A stretch of 49,301 nucleotides of DNA from CADCWK01 sp964244115 (GCA_964244115.1 CAXTHM010000024.1:1-49301); one strand, 5' to 3'. Shown: positions 8,876-21,800, numbered from the stretch's first letter. Program-made: numbers and translations. The notes: a model not told the origin generated them from the sequence alone.

Positions 8876-9135
8876 GGTCACCCGCCATGGGCCGCGACGA
8901 GCCATCGTCGGTTGCGAGCTGGCATCCACGAAGTCCTGCCCGGACGGAAGAGCCATCGGGCACCAGGGGGGAGCCGGATCGACATCGGATCGGCGCCATG
9001 GCTGCCGTCCGCTTGGGTACACTGTGCTGAATACTGAGGAAGAACGATTCGCGACGAGCGAGTGTCGCGGGACCGGCCGTCGGGGTCCGGATCGCTGCCG
9101 CCACGGGCGCTCGCCGGAGAAGGGTTTCGTCGACG

Positions 9136-11940
<2,805 letters not shown>

Positions 11941-11969
11941 CCCGTCCCGACCGTCCCGAGGGGGAACCC

Positions 11970-14900
11970 ATGACCGCGTCCGGCGCCGGCGAGGCCGTTG
12001 AGATCAGACGACCGGCGGCGGACTCGAACGGGTCCGTCGACCCGGCGCGTCCCGGCTCCACCGTGGCTCGCGATCGAGAGGGGCGCCCGGGAGGGGGTGC
12101 GGCCGCTGGGGATGGTGACGGCGGACCCTGGTCGCACGTCATCGCGTGGGCGGCCCGGCTGGTCATCCCGTCGCTGGCTCCGGCGGGCCTGGTCTCCGTC
12201 TTCGCCGACCCGCTGGCCGGCCCGGCCGACGGGCCGTCCCGGCCCAGTCACTTCCTGCTCCAGCGTTCGGATGACCCGGAATCGCCCTCGACCATTACCC
12301 CCGTCACCAGCCGCGCCCTCGATCTCTACGAGCCGTTCGGGCGGATCGCGGAGGGAAACGTTCAACTCTGGGGGCTCGACGGGTCACTCACGCACCTGTT
12401 CGCTCCCGGCACCTCGGCGGTCGGTGCGCCGCTCGCGGTCGGCCCACGGGTCCGAGCCGCGCTGACCCTCTTCCGCCCACCCGACGGGACGCCGTTCTCC
12501 CTCGACGACCTGATGCGGCTCGAATCCCTGGCCGAGGGGGCGCCGGCCTCCGACGCCGCTCCCCATGAGGAGACGAACGGCGGAGCGCGGACCTGGCGGC
12601 CAGCCGTGCTCACCCCCTCGGCGCATGTGATCCGCCTTCGTCATCTCATGCGCGACCTGATGGACGGCGACACGCAGTATGACGTCGCCCGCCGGCTGGC
12701 CCAGGCGGCCCAGGCCTTCTTCGACGCGCGGAGTTGCGTCGTCTATTTCGTCGACCCGGCTGAGCGAACGGGCCGCCGGGCATCATCCGCGACAGCGACA
12801 GCGACCGGGGGCGAGTCGCGTCCACGCCTGCTCCTGGCCGCGTCGGTCGGCTCCGGGGTGCTGTTGACCCCGCCCTGGCTGGAACCGGCCGAGCGCGCCG
12901 GGTCCGAGACGCTGTTCGCGTCCAGTGGCGATGGCACCGTCCTGATGGCCGACCTCCCCGAGGACGCGCCGTGGATCGAGCGTACCACGAGCGACGACCT
13001 GCTCGTCGCGTTGCCCCTCCGTTCGGACGGAAAGCTGGTCGCCATCCTGGGGATGCACGGAGCCGAACGCCTCCAGACGATGGAGACGATCACGGCCGAG
13101 AACTTCGCCCTGATCGGCGCGAACGCCCTCCTCGTCTCACGGCGACGCGACGCCGACCAGTCCAGCATCCTCGTCCTGCGCTCGGAGGTCGCCCGGAACC
13201 GGCTGGCCCACGATGCGACGATCGCCCTCCTCGATGCCGGGGACGTCGCCGGAGGTCTCGCCGCTCACGCCAACCGGCTGGTCCCGGGGATCGCGGACGG
13301 GTACCTCCTCTATCTCGACGAGCGAGTCCCCTGGAGCGTCTCGCCGGGCGTGGCCGGTCGGGACCGGTCGGGACCGGTCTACTCGCACTGGCGGGACTAT
13401 ACGGATATCGCCACCCAGACGTGGGTCGAAGCCTGGGTCGATCATCGCCTGCTCTCGCTGGCGAACACGTCGCCGACCGAGCCACTCCCGTTCCTCCTCG
13501 GCGACGCCAGCGACCACCCGGCTGCCGGGGATCAAGTCGTCGACGAGCCGATCGAACCGCTGGGAGCGGGCCGGAGCGTCGCGGCCGTCCCCCTGGTGCG
13601 CGCCGGACGGGCGTTCGGGACGCTGGTCCTCGTCACGACTGAGCATGCCCGCCGGTATGGGCAATGGGACCTCGGCCTGATCGCGTCACTGGCCGAACCG
13701 GTCGCGCGGCTGCTATCGGCCGAAGAGACCCGGCTCCGCCGGCTGGACCGTCCGGCCGTCGGGGTCGGGTCGATCCCGCCGGCCGGCTCCGGCGACGCGA
13801 CCCTGCTCGCCGACCTTGCCACCCGCTTCATCAGCCCGATCGAGATCGACGAGGTCGTCCGGCTGACGGCCCGGGCCCTCGCGCGCCACCTCGGGGACTG
13901 GTGCGTCGTCGAACTCCCGGGAGTGAACGGCGACCGACCGGTCACCAGCGGCGCCCATGCCGACCCGAACCAGCGATGGCCAGACGACCTCTGGGCTCAC
14001 CTGATCCAGAACCGGGACGCCAGCCGTGGGCCGGCCAAGGTCATGCGGAGCGGGCAATCGGACCTGTCCCTGACCCTCGACTGGGTGACTCCGATCACGG
14101 CAGAGGACCACGACGAAGGGGCCATCTGTCCGGCCCTGATCCCGGCATCCTCGATCTCGGCGCCGATCCTCTCCGGGGACCAGGCCGTGATCGGGACGAT
14201 CAGTTGCTTCCGCTCCCGACCCGCGGCGCCGTTCACGCTCGGTGATCTCGCCACCCTGGAATCGGTCGCCGGCATCGTGGGCGACGTGATCGCCGTCGCC
14301 CGGAGTCGGCGGTCCGAGCGCGAGGTCGGCCGCCGGCAGCATTGGCTGGCGGAGTCGCGGACACAGTTGATGGCGCAGCTCGCGGACGGTGTCATCGTGA
14401 TCGACGGGCACCAGCGGATCGCCTTCGCGAATGACCAGGCCCGTCGACTCCACGGTGGCGCCGATCTACCCGCGAACGTCGGCGAGTATCTCGCGATCCA
14501 CCAGCCGCGCGATCTCGACGGCACCCCGTTCACCGCGCAGACCTTCCCGCTGAACGTGGCGCTCTCGACCGGATCGAGGCAGCATGGTTTCTGGCGCCTG
14601 CGCCCGCGCGATGACGGCTCCGTCACGGTCGTCGCCGCGGCAAGTCCGATCCGGGGAGAGGACGGGGCGGTCAGCGGCGCCGTCCTGAGCCTCTACGACC
14701 TGACCGAAGAGGATGAGTGGGAGCGTATTCGCCGGCAGTACCTGGTCGAGCTCTCGGATGAGCTCCGAATACCGATCGCCAGCATCAAGGGCTGGAGCCA
14801 GTACCTCACGCAGCGGACGACGCCGCCGGGCGTGCCGACCCCGGACAGCCGCGCGGTCGACGCCATCGCCAGGCAGACACGGCTGCTCCAGCAGTTGATC

Positions 14901-14984
14901 GAGCGCCTGATCGCGGCCAGCCAGAGCCACCTGACCGAGGGCAGCGCGATGCGGACCCGCCGGCTGGAAGGTCCGGACGCCTGA
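11970..14984 (+). CDS. Multi-GAF/PAS sensor protein with degenerate histidine kinase dimerisation domain
   Basis: Large soluble sensory protein of 1004 residues. Four diverged GAF-like domains are apparent (roughly 50-190, 210-385, 400-580, 610-790; each ends in a characteristic helix such as FALIGANALLVSRR or DLGLIASLAEPVARLL), then a PAS domain (about 800-920) and a HisKA-like helical hairpin (about 920-985). In that hairpin the H-box reads ELSDELRIPIASIKG: Asp930 occupies the place of the phosphorylated His of SHELRTP. No HATPase domain follows; the protein stops about 75 residues later. It therefore looks like a pseudokinase or signalling adaptor. ATG 11970 follows GAGGGGGAA. It starts 29 bases after acnA, so co-transcription is likely. 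No response regulator is adjacent. Confidence 0.8.
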   Translation: MTASGAGEAVEIRRPAADSNGSVDPARPGSTVARDREGRPGGGAAAGDGDGGPWSHVIAWAARLVIPSLAPAGLVSVFADPLAGPADGPSRPSHFLLQRSDDPESPSTITPVTSRALDLYEPFGRIAEGNVQLWGLDGSLTHLFAPGTSAVGAPLAVGPRVRAALTLFRPPDGTPFSLDDLMRLESLAEGAPASDAAPHEETNGGARTWRPAVLTPSAHVIRLRHLMRDLMDGDTQYDVARRLAQAAQAFFDARSCVVYFVDPAERTGRRASSATATATGGESRPRLLLAASVGSGVLLTPPWLEPAERAGSETLFASSGDGTVLMADLPEDAPWIERTTSDDLLVALPLRSDGKLVAILGMHGAERLQTMETITAENFALIGANALLVSRRRDADQSSILVLRSEVARNRLAHDATIALLDAGDVAGGLAAHANRLVPGIADGYLLYLDERVPWSVSPGVAGRDRSGPVYSHWRDYTDIATQTWVEAWVDHRLLSLANTSPTEPLPFLLGDASDHPAAGDQVVDEPIEPLGAGRSVAAVPLVRAGRAFGTLVLVTTEHARRYGQWDLGLIASLAEPVARLLSAEETRLRRLDRPAVGVGSIPPAGSGDATLLADLATRFISPIEIDEVVRLTARALARHLGDWCVVELPGVNGDRPVTSGAHADPNQRWPDDLWAHLIQNRDASRGPAKVMRSGQSDLSLTLDWVTPITAEDHDEGAICPALIPASSISAPILSGDQAVIGTISCFRSRPAAPFTLGDLATLESVAGIVGDVIAVARSRRSEREVGRRQHWLAESRTQLMAQLADGVIVIDGHQRIAFANDQARRLHGGADLPANVGEYLAIHQPRDLDGTPFTAQTFPLNVALSTGSRQHGFWRLRPRDDGSVTVVAAASPIRGEDGAVSGAVLSLYDLTEEDEWERIRRQYLVELSDELRIPIASIKGWSQYLTQRTTPPGVPTPDSRAVDAIARQTRLLQQLIERLIAASQSHLTEGSAMRTRRLEGPDA

Positions 14985-15111
14985 CGTCACTCCTTCCAAC
15001 CTTCCAGGGACTGGGATCTGAAGGCGCGCTCACCGTGTCTGTCCCGGATCACGAGTAGGCCACCGGCAATCGGCCATGGAGACCCGACACCGGGCGACCC
15101 GGCCAGTGGGC

Positions 15112-15126
15112 TGCCATACTGACGCC

Positions 15127-15129
<3 letters not shown>
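15112..15129 (+). promoter_or_regulatory. Extended -10 promoter giving a probable leaderless moaC mRNA
   Basis: TGC-CATACT (TG at 15112-15113, hexamer 15115-15120) is only six bases from ATG 15127, so the expected transcription start falls on the start codon. No Shine-Dalgarno sequence is present. A -35 box is not recognisable, as expected for an extended -10 promoter. Confidence 0.5.
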
Positions 15130-15755
<626 letters not shown>

Positions 15756-15759
<4 letters not shown>

Positions 15760-17285
15760 CCGTCGACGAGTCCCGCCCAGCCCCTCCGTCCCGGCCCCGT
15801 CGGGGACGGAGCGGCCGCTCGTCGCTCCTGAGCAGCGTCGGGTCGGACCAGCCGCCGTCGCTCGGCTGGTCCGACCTGTCGCCGCTGGCGCTGAGCCGGC
15901 GGGAGTTCACGGTCCAGGGCGCGGCCCTGTTCCTGATGGCGATGTTCCTCGCCTCGGCGGTCCTTGGCGCCGCCCGGCAGATCCTGCTCGGGGCCGAGTT
16001 CGGCGCCAACGAGACGACCGGCGCCTTCGGGGCGGCCAGCCGGCTGCCCGATGTCCTGTTCACCCTCGTTGCCGGCGGGGCGCTGTCGTCCGCGCTCCTG
16101 CCCGTGCTCGCGGCGACACGGCGGGACGCCGGCGAGGCCGCCGCCTGGCGGCTGGCGAGCCTGGTCCTGAACGCGCTGGTCGTGACGCTGCTGGTCATCT
16201 CGGTCGTCGGCATCGTCGCCGCGCCGTGGCTGGTGCGGGCGCTCGTCCTGCCGGAGTACGCGCCGGCGTCGCAGGACCTCGCGATCACGATGACCCGGAT
16301 CATGCTGCTCCAGCCGGTGATCCTCGGGGCCGGGACCGTCATCACCGCCTGGCTGAACAGCCGCAACCGGTTCTTCCTGCCCGCGATCGGGGTCGCCTGC
16401 CACAACGTCGGCATCCTGACCGGGATCGGCGCCGCGATCGTCTTCCCCGGCGTCGGGATCTGGGGGCCGGTCTGGGGCGTCGTCGGGGGTGCCGTGCTCC
16501 AGCTCGGCATCACCGCCTTCGGGCTGATCGGCGAAGCCCCCGGCAGCCACTGGGTCCCCCGGATCGACCTGGCCGATCGCGGACTCCGCGATGTCGCCAT
16601 CCTCCTCGTCCCGAACGGGATCTCGACCGCGGTGAACTACGCCGGCTGGCTGGTCGAGACGTCGTTCGGCTCCCGTGTCGATGATGCCGCCACCCTGGTC
16701 GCGCTCCAGAACGGCTGGCTCGTCGCCGGGCTGTCGGTCACGCTGCTCGGCGCCGCGATCGGGCAGGCCACCTTCCCGCGCATGGCCGCCTACGCCGCCG
16801 CCGGCGCCCGGGACGACTTCGGCCGGCTGGTGCGGCGCTCGCTCGCGGTCGCGATCTTCGGCAGTCTGCCGGTCGTCGGCGGGCTCCTGCTGCTGGGCGA
16901 CTGGCTCGTGCGATCACTGTTCGAGCACGGCGACTTCGACGCCGACGCGACCCGGCTGACGCAGCGGATCCTCGTCGCCTATGCCATCGGGCTGCCCTTC
17001 TACATCGGGACCGAGATCGCCTCACGGGCAGTCCTCGCCACCCGCGACGCCCGGACGCCCCTGCTGACCAACGTCATGCAACTGGCGATCCGGACGGCGA
17101 CGATGGCGACGTTCCTGCCGATCTGGGGCGTCGTCGCGATCCCGCTGTCCTTCGCGATCTCGTCCGGGGTCGAGTCGGTCGTGCTGATCTGGTATGCCCA
17201 CCGGCAGACCGCTGCGCTGCGGCCACCCGCGCCGGGGTCCGAAGTCACCCTCGGTCCGGCGGGCAGCGATGCCGGTTCCGGATGA
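15756..17285 (+). CDS. murJ: Lipid II flippase MurJ (MviN family)
   Basis: Polytopic membrane protein that flips lipid II across the cytoplasmic membrane for peptidoglycan synthesis. After a 50-residue Ser/Arg/Pro-rich cytoplasmic leader, about 14 hydrophobic segments follow. Family motifs include SAVLGAARQILLGAEFGANETTGAF in TM1-loop, RLPDVLFTLVAGGALSSALLPVL in TM2 and the LFEHGDFDADAT loop near residue 390. The 509-residue length is standard. The GTG start overlaps the moaC stop by GTGA, so translation is coupled although the functions are unrelated. Other wall genes of the window (mreBC, murT, gatD) lie far downstream. Confidence 0.92.
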
Positions 17286-17307
17286 ACACCGGCCATCCGG
17301 TGCGACG

Positions 17308-17313
17308 TACAAT
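17308..17313 (+). promoter_or_regulatory. -10 box TACAAT upstream of the sdh anchor gene
   Basis: TACAAT lies about 100 bases upstream of ATG 17413 in an otherwise GC-rich gap, leaving a leader of about 93 bases. No clear -35 is present. Confidence 0.35.
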
Positions 17314-17412
17314 GGCTCCGACCGGAAACCGTGTCGGGATGGACGACCTGGACCGCTCGTGTCGCGATGTCGGCGACACGGCCCGACCAGCGTCAGGGAG
17401 GATCGCGCAACG

Positions 17413-18309
17413 ATGGCGTCAATCGGCCTCGAACGGATCCGCGGCGGTGGGGCCGGGGCGCTGATCCCCGGCGCGGATCGTCTCTCCTGGTACTTCCTCC
17501 GGGTCTCGGGCATCCTCCTGATCGGCTTCGCCCTTGGCCACCTCTTCATCACCCACTACCTCAACGTCCCCTCGCAGACGACCTTCGACTGGGTCGCCAA
17601 CCGCTGGGCCAACCCGATCTGGCGGACGTTCGACTGGGTGCTGCTGCTGTCGTCGCTCTGGCACGGGCTCGTCGGGATGCGCTACTCGATCACCGACTGG
17701 GTGCCGAAGCCGAACTGGCGCGTCGCCGCCTTCTCGCTCGTCTTCATCATCGGCATCCTCTGGACGGCGCTGGGCACGATCACGATCTTCACCTTCAACG
17801 CCGCGGCCGTCTCCGCCGACGACGGGCCGCTCTCGGACGAGATCTGGGTGAGCGACCTGATCGGCTGGTCCCTGTTCGGTGTGGCGACGGCGATCTACGT
17901 CGGCATCATCGGGCTCGTGGTCTACGTCGTCCGCAGCCTCCGGCAGGGCCGTGTGCCGATCTACAACGGGGACGTCGGCCAGTACGCCTGGGCGCTGCAC
18001 CGCGCGACCGGGATCGGGACGGTCTTCTTCCTGCTGGTCCACGTCCTGAGCATCATGCTGATCGGCTTCGGCCCGGAGGTCTACGACCATTCGGTCGACT
18101 TCTACGCGCTGCCCTATCTCGTCCCGATGGAGGTCTTCCTCGTCGGCGCGGTGGTCTACCACTCGCTCAACGGGCTCCGGATCATGGCGATCGACTTCTG
18201 GACCCCCGGCGTCCGGCGCCAGCGCCAGATGTGGGTCGCGGCGATCGTCGGGACGGTCCTGATCACGGCACCGGCCGCGATCATCATCGGCGCCCACGAG
18301 TTCTTCTAG
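17413..18309 (+). CDS. Fused succinate dehydrogenase membrane anchor (SdhD-SdhC)
   Basis: Single 298-residue protein containing both membrane-anchor halves of succinate dehydrogenase. The N-terminal half (about 1-150) resembles SdhD, with DRLSWYFLRVSGILLIGFALGHLF and the haem-ligand type SSLWHGLVGMRYSITDW. The C-terminal half (about 190-298) resembles SdhC, with ALHRATGIGTVFFLLVHVLSI and VVYHSLNGLRIMAIDF. About six to eight helices result. ATG 17413 has GGGAGGA at 17396-17402. The catalytic flavoprotein and iron-sulfur genes (sdhA, sdhB) are not adjacent; the next gene is a nucleotidyltransferase. Fusion is read directly from one uninterrupted frame; assembly to complex II is inferred. Confidence 0.83.
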   Translation: MASIGLERIRGGGAGALIPGADRLSWYFLRVSGILLIGFALGHLFITHYLNVPSQTTFDWVANRWANPIWRTFDWVLLLSSLWHGLVGMRYSITDWVPKPNWRVAAFSLVFIIGILWTALGTITIFTFNAAAVSADDGPLSDEIWVSDLIGWSLFGVATAIYVGIIGLVVYVVRSLRQGRVPIYNGDVGQYAWALHRATGIGTVFFLLVHVLSIMLIGFGPEVYDHSVDFYALPYLVPMEVFLVGAVVYHSLNGLRIMAIDFWTPGVRRQRQMWVAAIVGTVLITAPAAIIIGAHEFF

Positions 18310-18428
18310 CCCGGCCAGCCGGTTCCCGGGCAGACCCGGCTGACACCGAGAGCCATAATCCGTCCCTGAACTGATCGCGGCAGCGCGACGCTGGGGCGAA
18401 CCTGGGTCGCATCGGGAGGGGCCCCACC

Positions 18429-19205
18429 GTGTACACCCCGGCGACCCGAGCCCGATTGCTCGATGAGCTGATCCAGCGAGCCCGCCAGGATCCACGGATC
18501 GCCGCCGCCGCCATCGTCGGCTCGGCGGCGCGGGGAGAAGCCGACGCCTGGTCGGACATCGACCTCGCGTTCCGGCTCGCTCCGGGCCATGACCCGGCGG
18601 CGGTCGCCGATTCCTGGACGCGATTTCTCGCTGACCGCGTCGGCCCTGCCGATCACCTCGACGTCCGGAGCGGAGCGGCCCTGTATCGGGTCTTCCTGCT
18701 GCCGGACTCGCTCCAGGTCGACCTTTCCTTCTGGCCGACCGACCGGTTCAGGGCGACGTCGCCGTCGTTTCGGCTCCTCTTCGGCGAGGCCAACCCGGCG
18801 AACCCGATGCTGGCCCCGTCGCCGAACGAGGTCCTGGGCACAGGTTGGCTCCACGCCATCCATGCCCGCTCGTCGATCGCCCGGGGTCGCCCCTGGCAGG
18901 CTCTGCAGATGATCGACACCATCCGCGAGCAGGTCATCATGCTGGCCTGCCTGCGGCTCGGCCTGCCCTGGCGCGAGGGCCGGGGGGTCGACGCGCTGCC
19001 ACGGGAGATCCTGACCCGGCTCGAGGCCACGATCGTGGCCTCGCTCCGGACGACCGACTTGGTCCGGGTGTTCTCGGCTCTGGTCGACCTTCTCATCGAT
19101 GAGGCAGACCATGTCGACCCCGAATTGGCGTCCCGGCTTCGGGGACCGCTTGGTGTGCTCGTGGCAACAGCCGTCCCACCCGGTGGCGCCACGGCTCAGG
19201 CCTGA
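18429..19205 (+). CDS. Nucleotidyltransferase domain protein
   Basis: Minimal/aminoglycoside-type nucleotidyltransferase fold. The catalytic signature is at residues 31-45: GSAARGEADAWSDID, matching GSxxRGxxxxxSDID with both metal-binding Asp residues. A helical C-terminal region follows (about 130-250) with conserved-looking RxxxxRGRPWQALQMIDTIREQVIML, resembling substrate-binding helices of antibiotic nucleotidyltransferases. GTG 18429 is preceded by GGGAGGGG. No HEPN partner gene is seen, so it is not an obvious MNT/HEPN toxin-antitoxin pair. Substrate could be an aminoglycoside, another small molecule or a protein; the sequence does not decide. Confidence 0.75.
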   Translation: MYTPATRARLLDELIQRARQDPRIAAAAIVGSAARGEADAWSDIDLAFRLAPGHDPAAVADSWTRFLADRVGPADHLDVRSGAALYRVFLLPDSLQVDLSFWPTDRFRATSPSFRLLFGEANPANPMLAPSPNEVLGTGWLHAIHARSSIARGRPWQALQMIDTIREQVIMLACLRLGLPWREGRGVDALPREILTRLEATIVASLRTTDLVRVFSALVDLLIDEADHVDPELASRLRGPLGVLVATAVPPGGATAQA

Positions 19206-19344
19206 CCAGACGAGCATCGCCCCGACGACGAGACGATCAGGGTCTCACGGTTGACCACCTCGACATTGCCGGCGATGAACGATCGCTCGGACCGGTTATA
19301 CCGAATCCGGGTAAACGGTTGTTGGACCCGTGACCCCTAAGTAG

Positions 19345-19437
19345 CGGAGCAGACCTCTCCCCCAAACCCTCTCCGGCTCACCTGCTCGCTCACCCGCTGA
19401 AGCGGCTTCGGCTCCCAGGTGCCCAGAGAGGGGAGCA
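19345..19437 (-). repeat. Family-1 hairpin repeat, copy a
   Basis: Read on the minus strand: CCCCTCTCTGGG - CACCTG - loop - CAGGTG - GAGAGGG - TTTGGGGGAGAGGTCTGC. It closely matches copy b at 27632-27744 in inverse orientation. It lies between converging genes (19205 and 19483) and may also stop transcription. The rest of 19206-19482 shows nothing else recognisable. Confidence 0.65.
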
Positions 19438-19482
19438 GCACGCACATATGGTCACGTACCGAGCATCAACCCGGATTCCGTA

Positions 19483-20958
19483 TTACTCCGGCGGTGCGTT
19501 GCCATCGACCGGGCCGAACCGGCGGATGGACCCGGTCGGGACGAGGTCGCGGCGTGGGTCGACGGCTGCGCTGCCATCGACGCGGCCGGCGTCGATGGAG
19601 GGGCGGCGGGACGGGGCGTCGATGCTCCGGGTGACCACGCCCGGGCGGCGGGCCGGGCGGCTGCGGGCCAGCTCCATCAACACAGCCGCCAGCTTCTGGG
19701 GGTCGTGGCGGAGCGGATTCACTTCGCTGACGAGGTCCCGGGCAACGACCTCCACGCCCAGGTGCTCACTGGCCAGGGAGCCGGAGATGACCGGCCGGAT
19801 CGACTCGTCGCCCCGGGCCGCCACGACCGAGGCCGGGTTGGCGTTGACCAGGACCGCGTCCAGCCGACCCGGACCGAGATGATCGACGATCACATGGACA
19901 TGATCGGCGGCGCTGAACTGGTCCGTCTCCCCCGGCTGCGTGGCGACGTTGCAGACGTAGACGACGGTCGCCTCGGACAGGCTGATCGCCTCCTTGATCC
20001 CGGCGACGAGCAGGTTCGGCACGACGCTGGTGAACAGGCTGCCGGGGCCGAGGATGATCAGATCGGCGTTCAGGATCGCGGCGAGGGCGGGCGTGTGCGC
20101 CTCCGGGGAGCGGGGCGTCAGGAACATGCCCTTGATCCGCTTGCCGCGCGGCCCGTGCTCGCCCACCGACGATTCGCCATGCAGGATCGTGCCGTCCGTC
20201 AGCTCGGCCGACAGCCGGACGTTCTCCAGCGTGGCGGGCAGGACGCGCCCCCGGATGTTGAGGACCTGGGAGGCCTCCTCGACGGCCCGCTCGAACGACC
20301 CCGTCGTCCGGGTCAGCGCGGTGATGAACAGGTTGCCGAAGCTGTGGCCGCTGAGCGTCGAACCGTCCCCCTCGAAGCGATGCTGGAACAGTTTGGTGAC
20401 CAGGGCCTCGTCGTCGGCCAGCGCCGCGATGCAGTTCCGGATGTCGCCGGGGGCCGGGATGTCGAACTCGGCCCGGAGTCGACCGGTGCTGCCGCCATCG
20501 TCCGCGACGGTCACGATCGCGGTAATGCCGGCGTCGTGGTGCTTGAGACCGCGGAGCAGCGAGGAGAGCCCCGTCCCACCGCCGATCGCGACGACGCCGA
20601 ACGCCGGCCGGACCGGGCCGAAGCGGTGCTCGGCGACGATCTGGGCGAGCGCCCGGCCGCTGGCCTCCCTGGCGAGCAGCGGTGTCAGCAGCGACTCGTT
20701 GAGCCGGCGAACCGCGAAGATCGTGATCACCAACCCGGCGATCAGCAGGACGCCCTCCCGCCAGGGATGCGGGATGAACTGGAGCGTCAGCGGCCGGAGG
20801 ATCGGGTAATCCGACTGGAGCTCGAAGTAGTAGGAGCGGTAGGCCCAGACGAGCCCGACCGCGACGGAGAGGACCATCCCGGCCAGACCGAGGAAGGCCA
20901 GCGTCCCCCATCGCTTGACCCGCATTCCCGGCTGGAGCCAGGTCCGCCAGGCGCTCAT
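19483..20958 (-). CDS. yvcK: YvcK-family gluconeogenesis factor / UDP-GlcNAc-binding protein
   Basis: CofD-like protein needed in other bacteria for growth on gluconeogenic carbon and normal cell-wall synthesis. Two N-terminal membrane segments (LAFLGLAGMVLSVAVGLVW and EGVLLIAGLVITIFAV) precede the nucleotide-binding core, which begins FGVVAIGGGTGLSSLLRGLK and has VADDGGSTGRLR and GDIRNCIAAL. An ILGPGSLFTSVVPNLLV segment and VATQPGETDQFS complete the family pattern. A disordered tail of about 60 residues ends the protein. ATG 20958 is preferred, although GGAGGG ends only one base before it; GTG 21027 and ATG 20925 are alternatives. No rapZ or whiA is adjacent, unlike many Gram-positive loci. 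Confidence 0.85.
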   Translation of the reverse strand: MSAWRTWLQPGMRVKRWGTLAFLGLAGMVLSVAVGLVWAYRSYYFELQSDYPILRPLTLQFIPHPWREGVLLIAGLVITIFAVRRLNESLLTPLLAREASGRALAQIVAEHRFGPVRPAFGVVAIGGGTGLSSLLRGLKHHDAGITAIVTVADDGGSTGRLRAEFDIPAPGDIRNCIAALADDEALVTKLFQHRFEGDGSTLSGHSFGNLFITALTRTTGSFERAVEEASQVLNIRGRVLPATLENVRLSAELTDGTILHGESSVGEHGPRGKRIKGMFLTPRSPEAHTPALAAILNADLIILGPGSLFTSVVPNLLVAGIKEAISLSEATVVYVCNVATQPGETDQFSAADHVHVIVDHLGPGRLDAVLVNANPASVVAARGDESIRPVISGSLASEHLGVEVVARDLVSEVNPLRHDPQKLAAVLMELARSRPARRPGVVTRSIDAPSRRPSIDAGRVDGSAAVDPRRDLVPTGSIRRFGPVDGNAPPE

Positions 20959-21119
20959 ACCCTCCACCAGCTGTACGGAGTCAGATGCATCCCTGTCTCT
21001 GAGCCGGGGCCCCGTTCGGTCGGCCACCGGTCACGTCGATTCGTCGTCCCTCGGGGAGAGTGTACCAACTGGCGCCCGGTCTGCCGTCTTCGCGGGAGGC
21101 AACGCGTGTCCCCATCTCG

Positions 21120-21800
21120 TCAGCCGTCCGTCGGGTCCGTCTCGTCCGCCGCCGCTGAGACATCCTCCTCGCCAGAGACGGCGATCTGGCGCAGCCGGAT
21201 CAGGACCTGCCCGATCGCCTGCCGGGAACGGATGTCCGCCAGCCGGCCATCGGACCCCAGCCGGCCCGCCCACTCCCCGGCCAGCGGGGCGGCGAGGGCG
21301 GCCGCGTCGTCCGGCACGACGCCACCGCCAGCCTCGACCGCGGCCCGGACCTGGTTCCGGGCGTCGGCAACCGCGTCCGGATCACCGCTGATCCCGAGCC
21401 AGACGACGGGCAGCCCGGCGAGTGCGTCCTCACCGGCCGGGGTCGCCGCCCAACTCAGCGCCCGAACGAGCAGTGCCCGCGCGGGAGCGTCATCTCCGAC
21501 GGCGACCAGCAGGAAGGCGTCCGCCGTTGCGATCTCCTCCCGGAAGCGCCGCACGGACGCCGCGTCCGACCCGTCGATCAGCGTCGGATCGAACGCGGGG
21601 AGGGCGTCGACCGCGACCTGGGACAGCACGACGTCGTCCGGCGCGAGCTGCACGGCCGCGCCGACCACTGCCTCGACACGAGGATCGGGAACGGACGCCG
21701 GCGCCAGGACGATGAACTGGAGGGGCGCCTGCTCGGCATCCTCGCTCCAGAGCTCCCCGCTCGCCTGGAGGAGATTGGTCGTGGAACGGCGACTTGGCAT
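21120..21800 (-). CDS. Degenerate NADPH-dependent FMN reductase-like protein
   Basis: The protein (226 residues) has the beta-alpha arrangement of the NADPH-dependent FMN reductase/flavodoxin-like family. DALPAFDPTLIDG near residue 85 and ASVRRFREEIATADAFLLV near 100-118 match the family, as do LVRALSWA and the downstream GLPVVWLGISGD strand. However, the flavin-phosphate segment normally reading TPEYNGSxPGxLKNALDW is replaced by VAVGDDAPARALLVRALSWA, so FMN binding may be lost. ATG 21798-21800 was chosen because conservation begins there; no clear ribosome-binding site is seen. It is divergent from a MarR regulator 381 bases away, which suggests but does not prove regulation by it. Confidence 0.55.
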   Translation of the reverse strand: MPSRRSTTNLLQASGELWSEDAEQAPLQFIVLAPASVPDPRVEAVVGAAVQLAPDDVVLSQVAVDALPAFDPTLIDGSDAASVRRFREEIATADAFLLVAVGDDAPARALLVRALSWAATPAGEDALAGLPVVWLGISGDPDAVADARNQVRAAVEAGGGVVPDDAAALAAPLAGEWAGRLGSDGRLADIRSRQAIGQVLIRLRQIAVSGEEDVSAAADETDPTDG

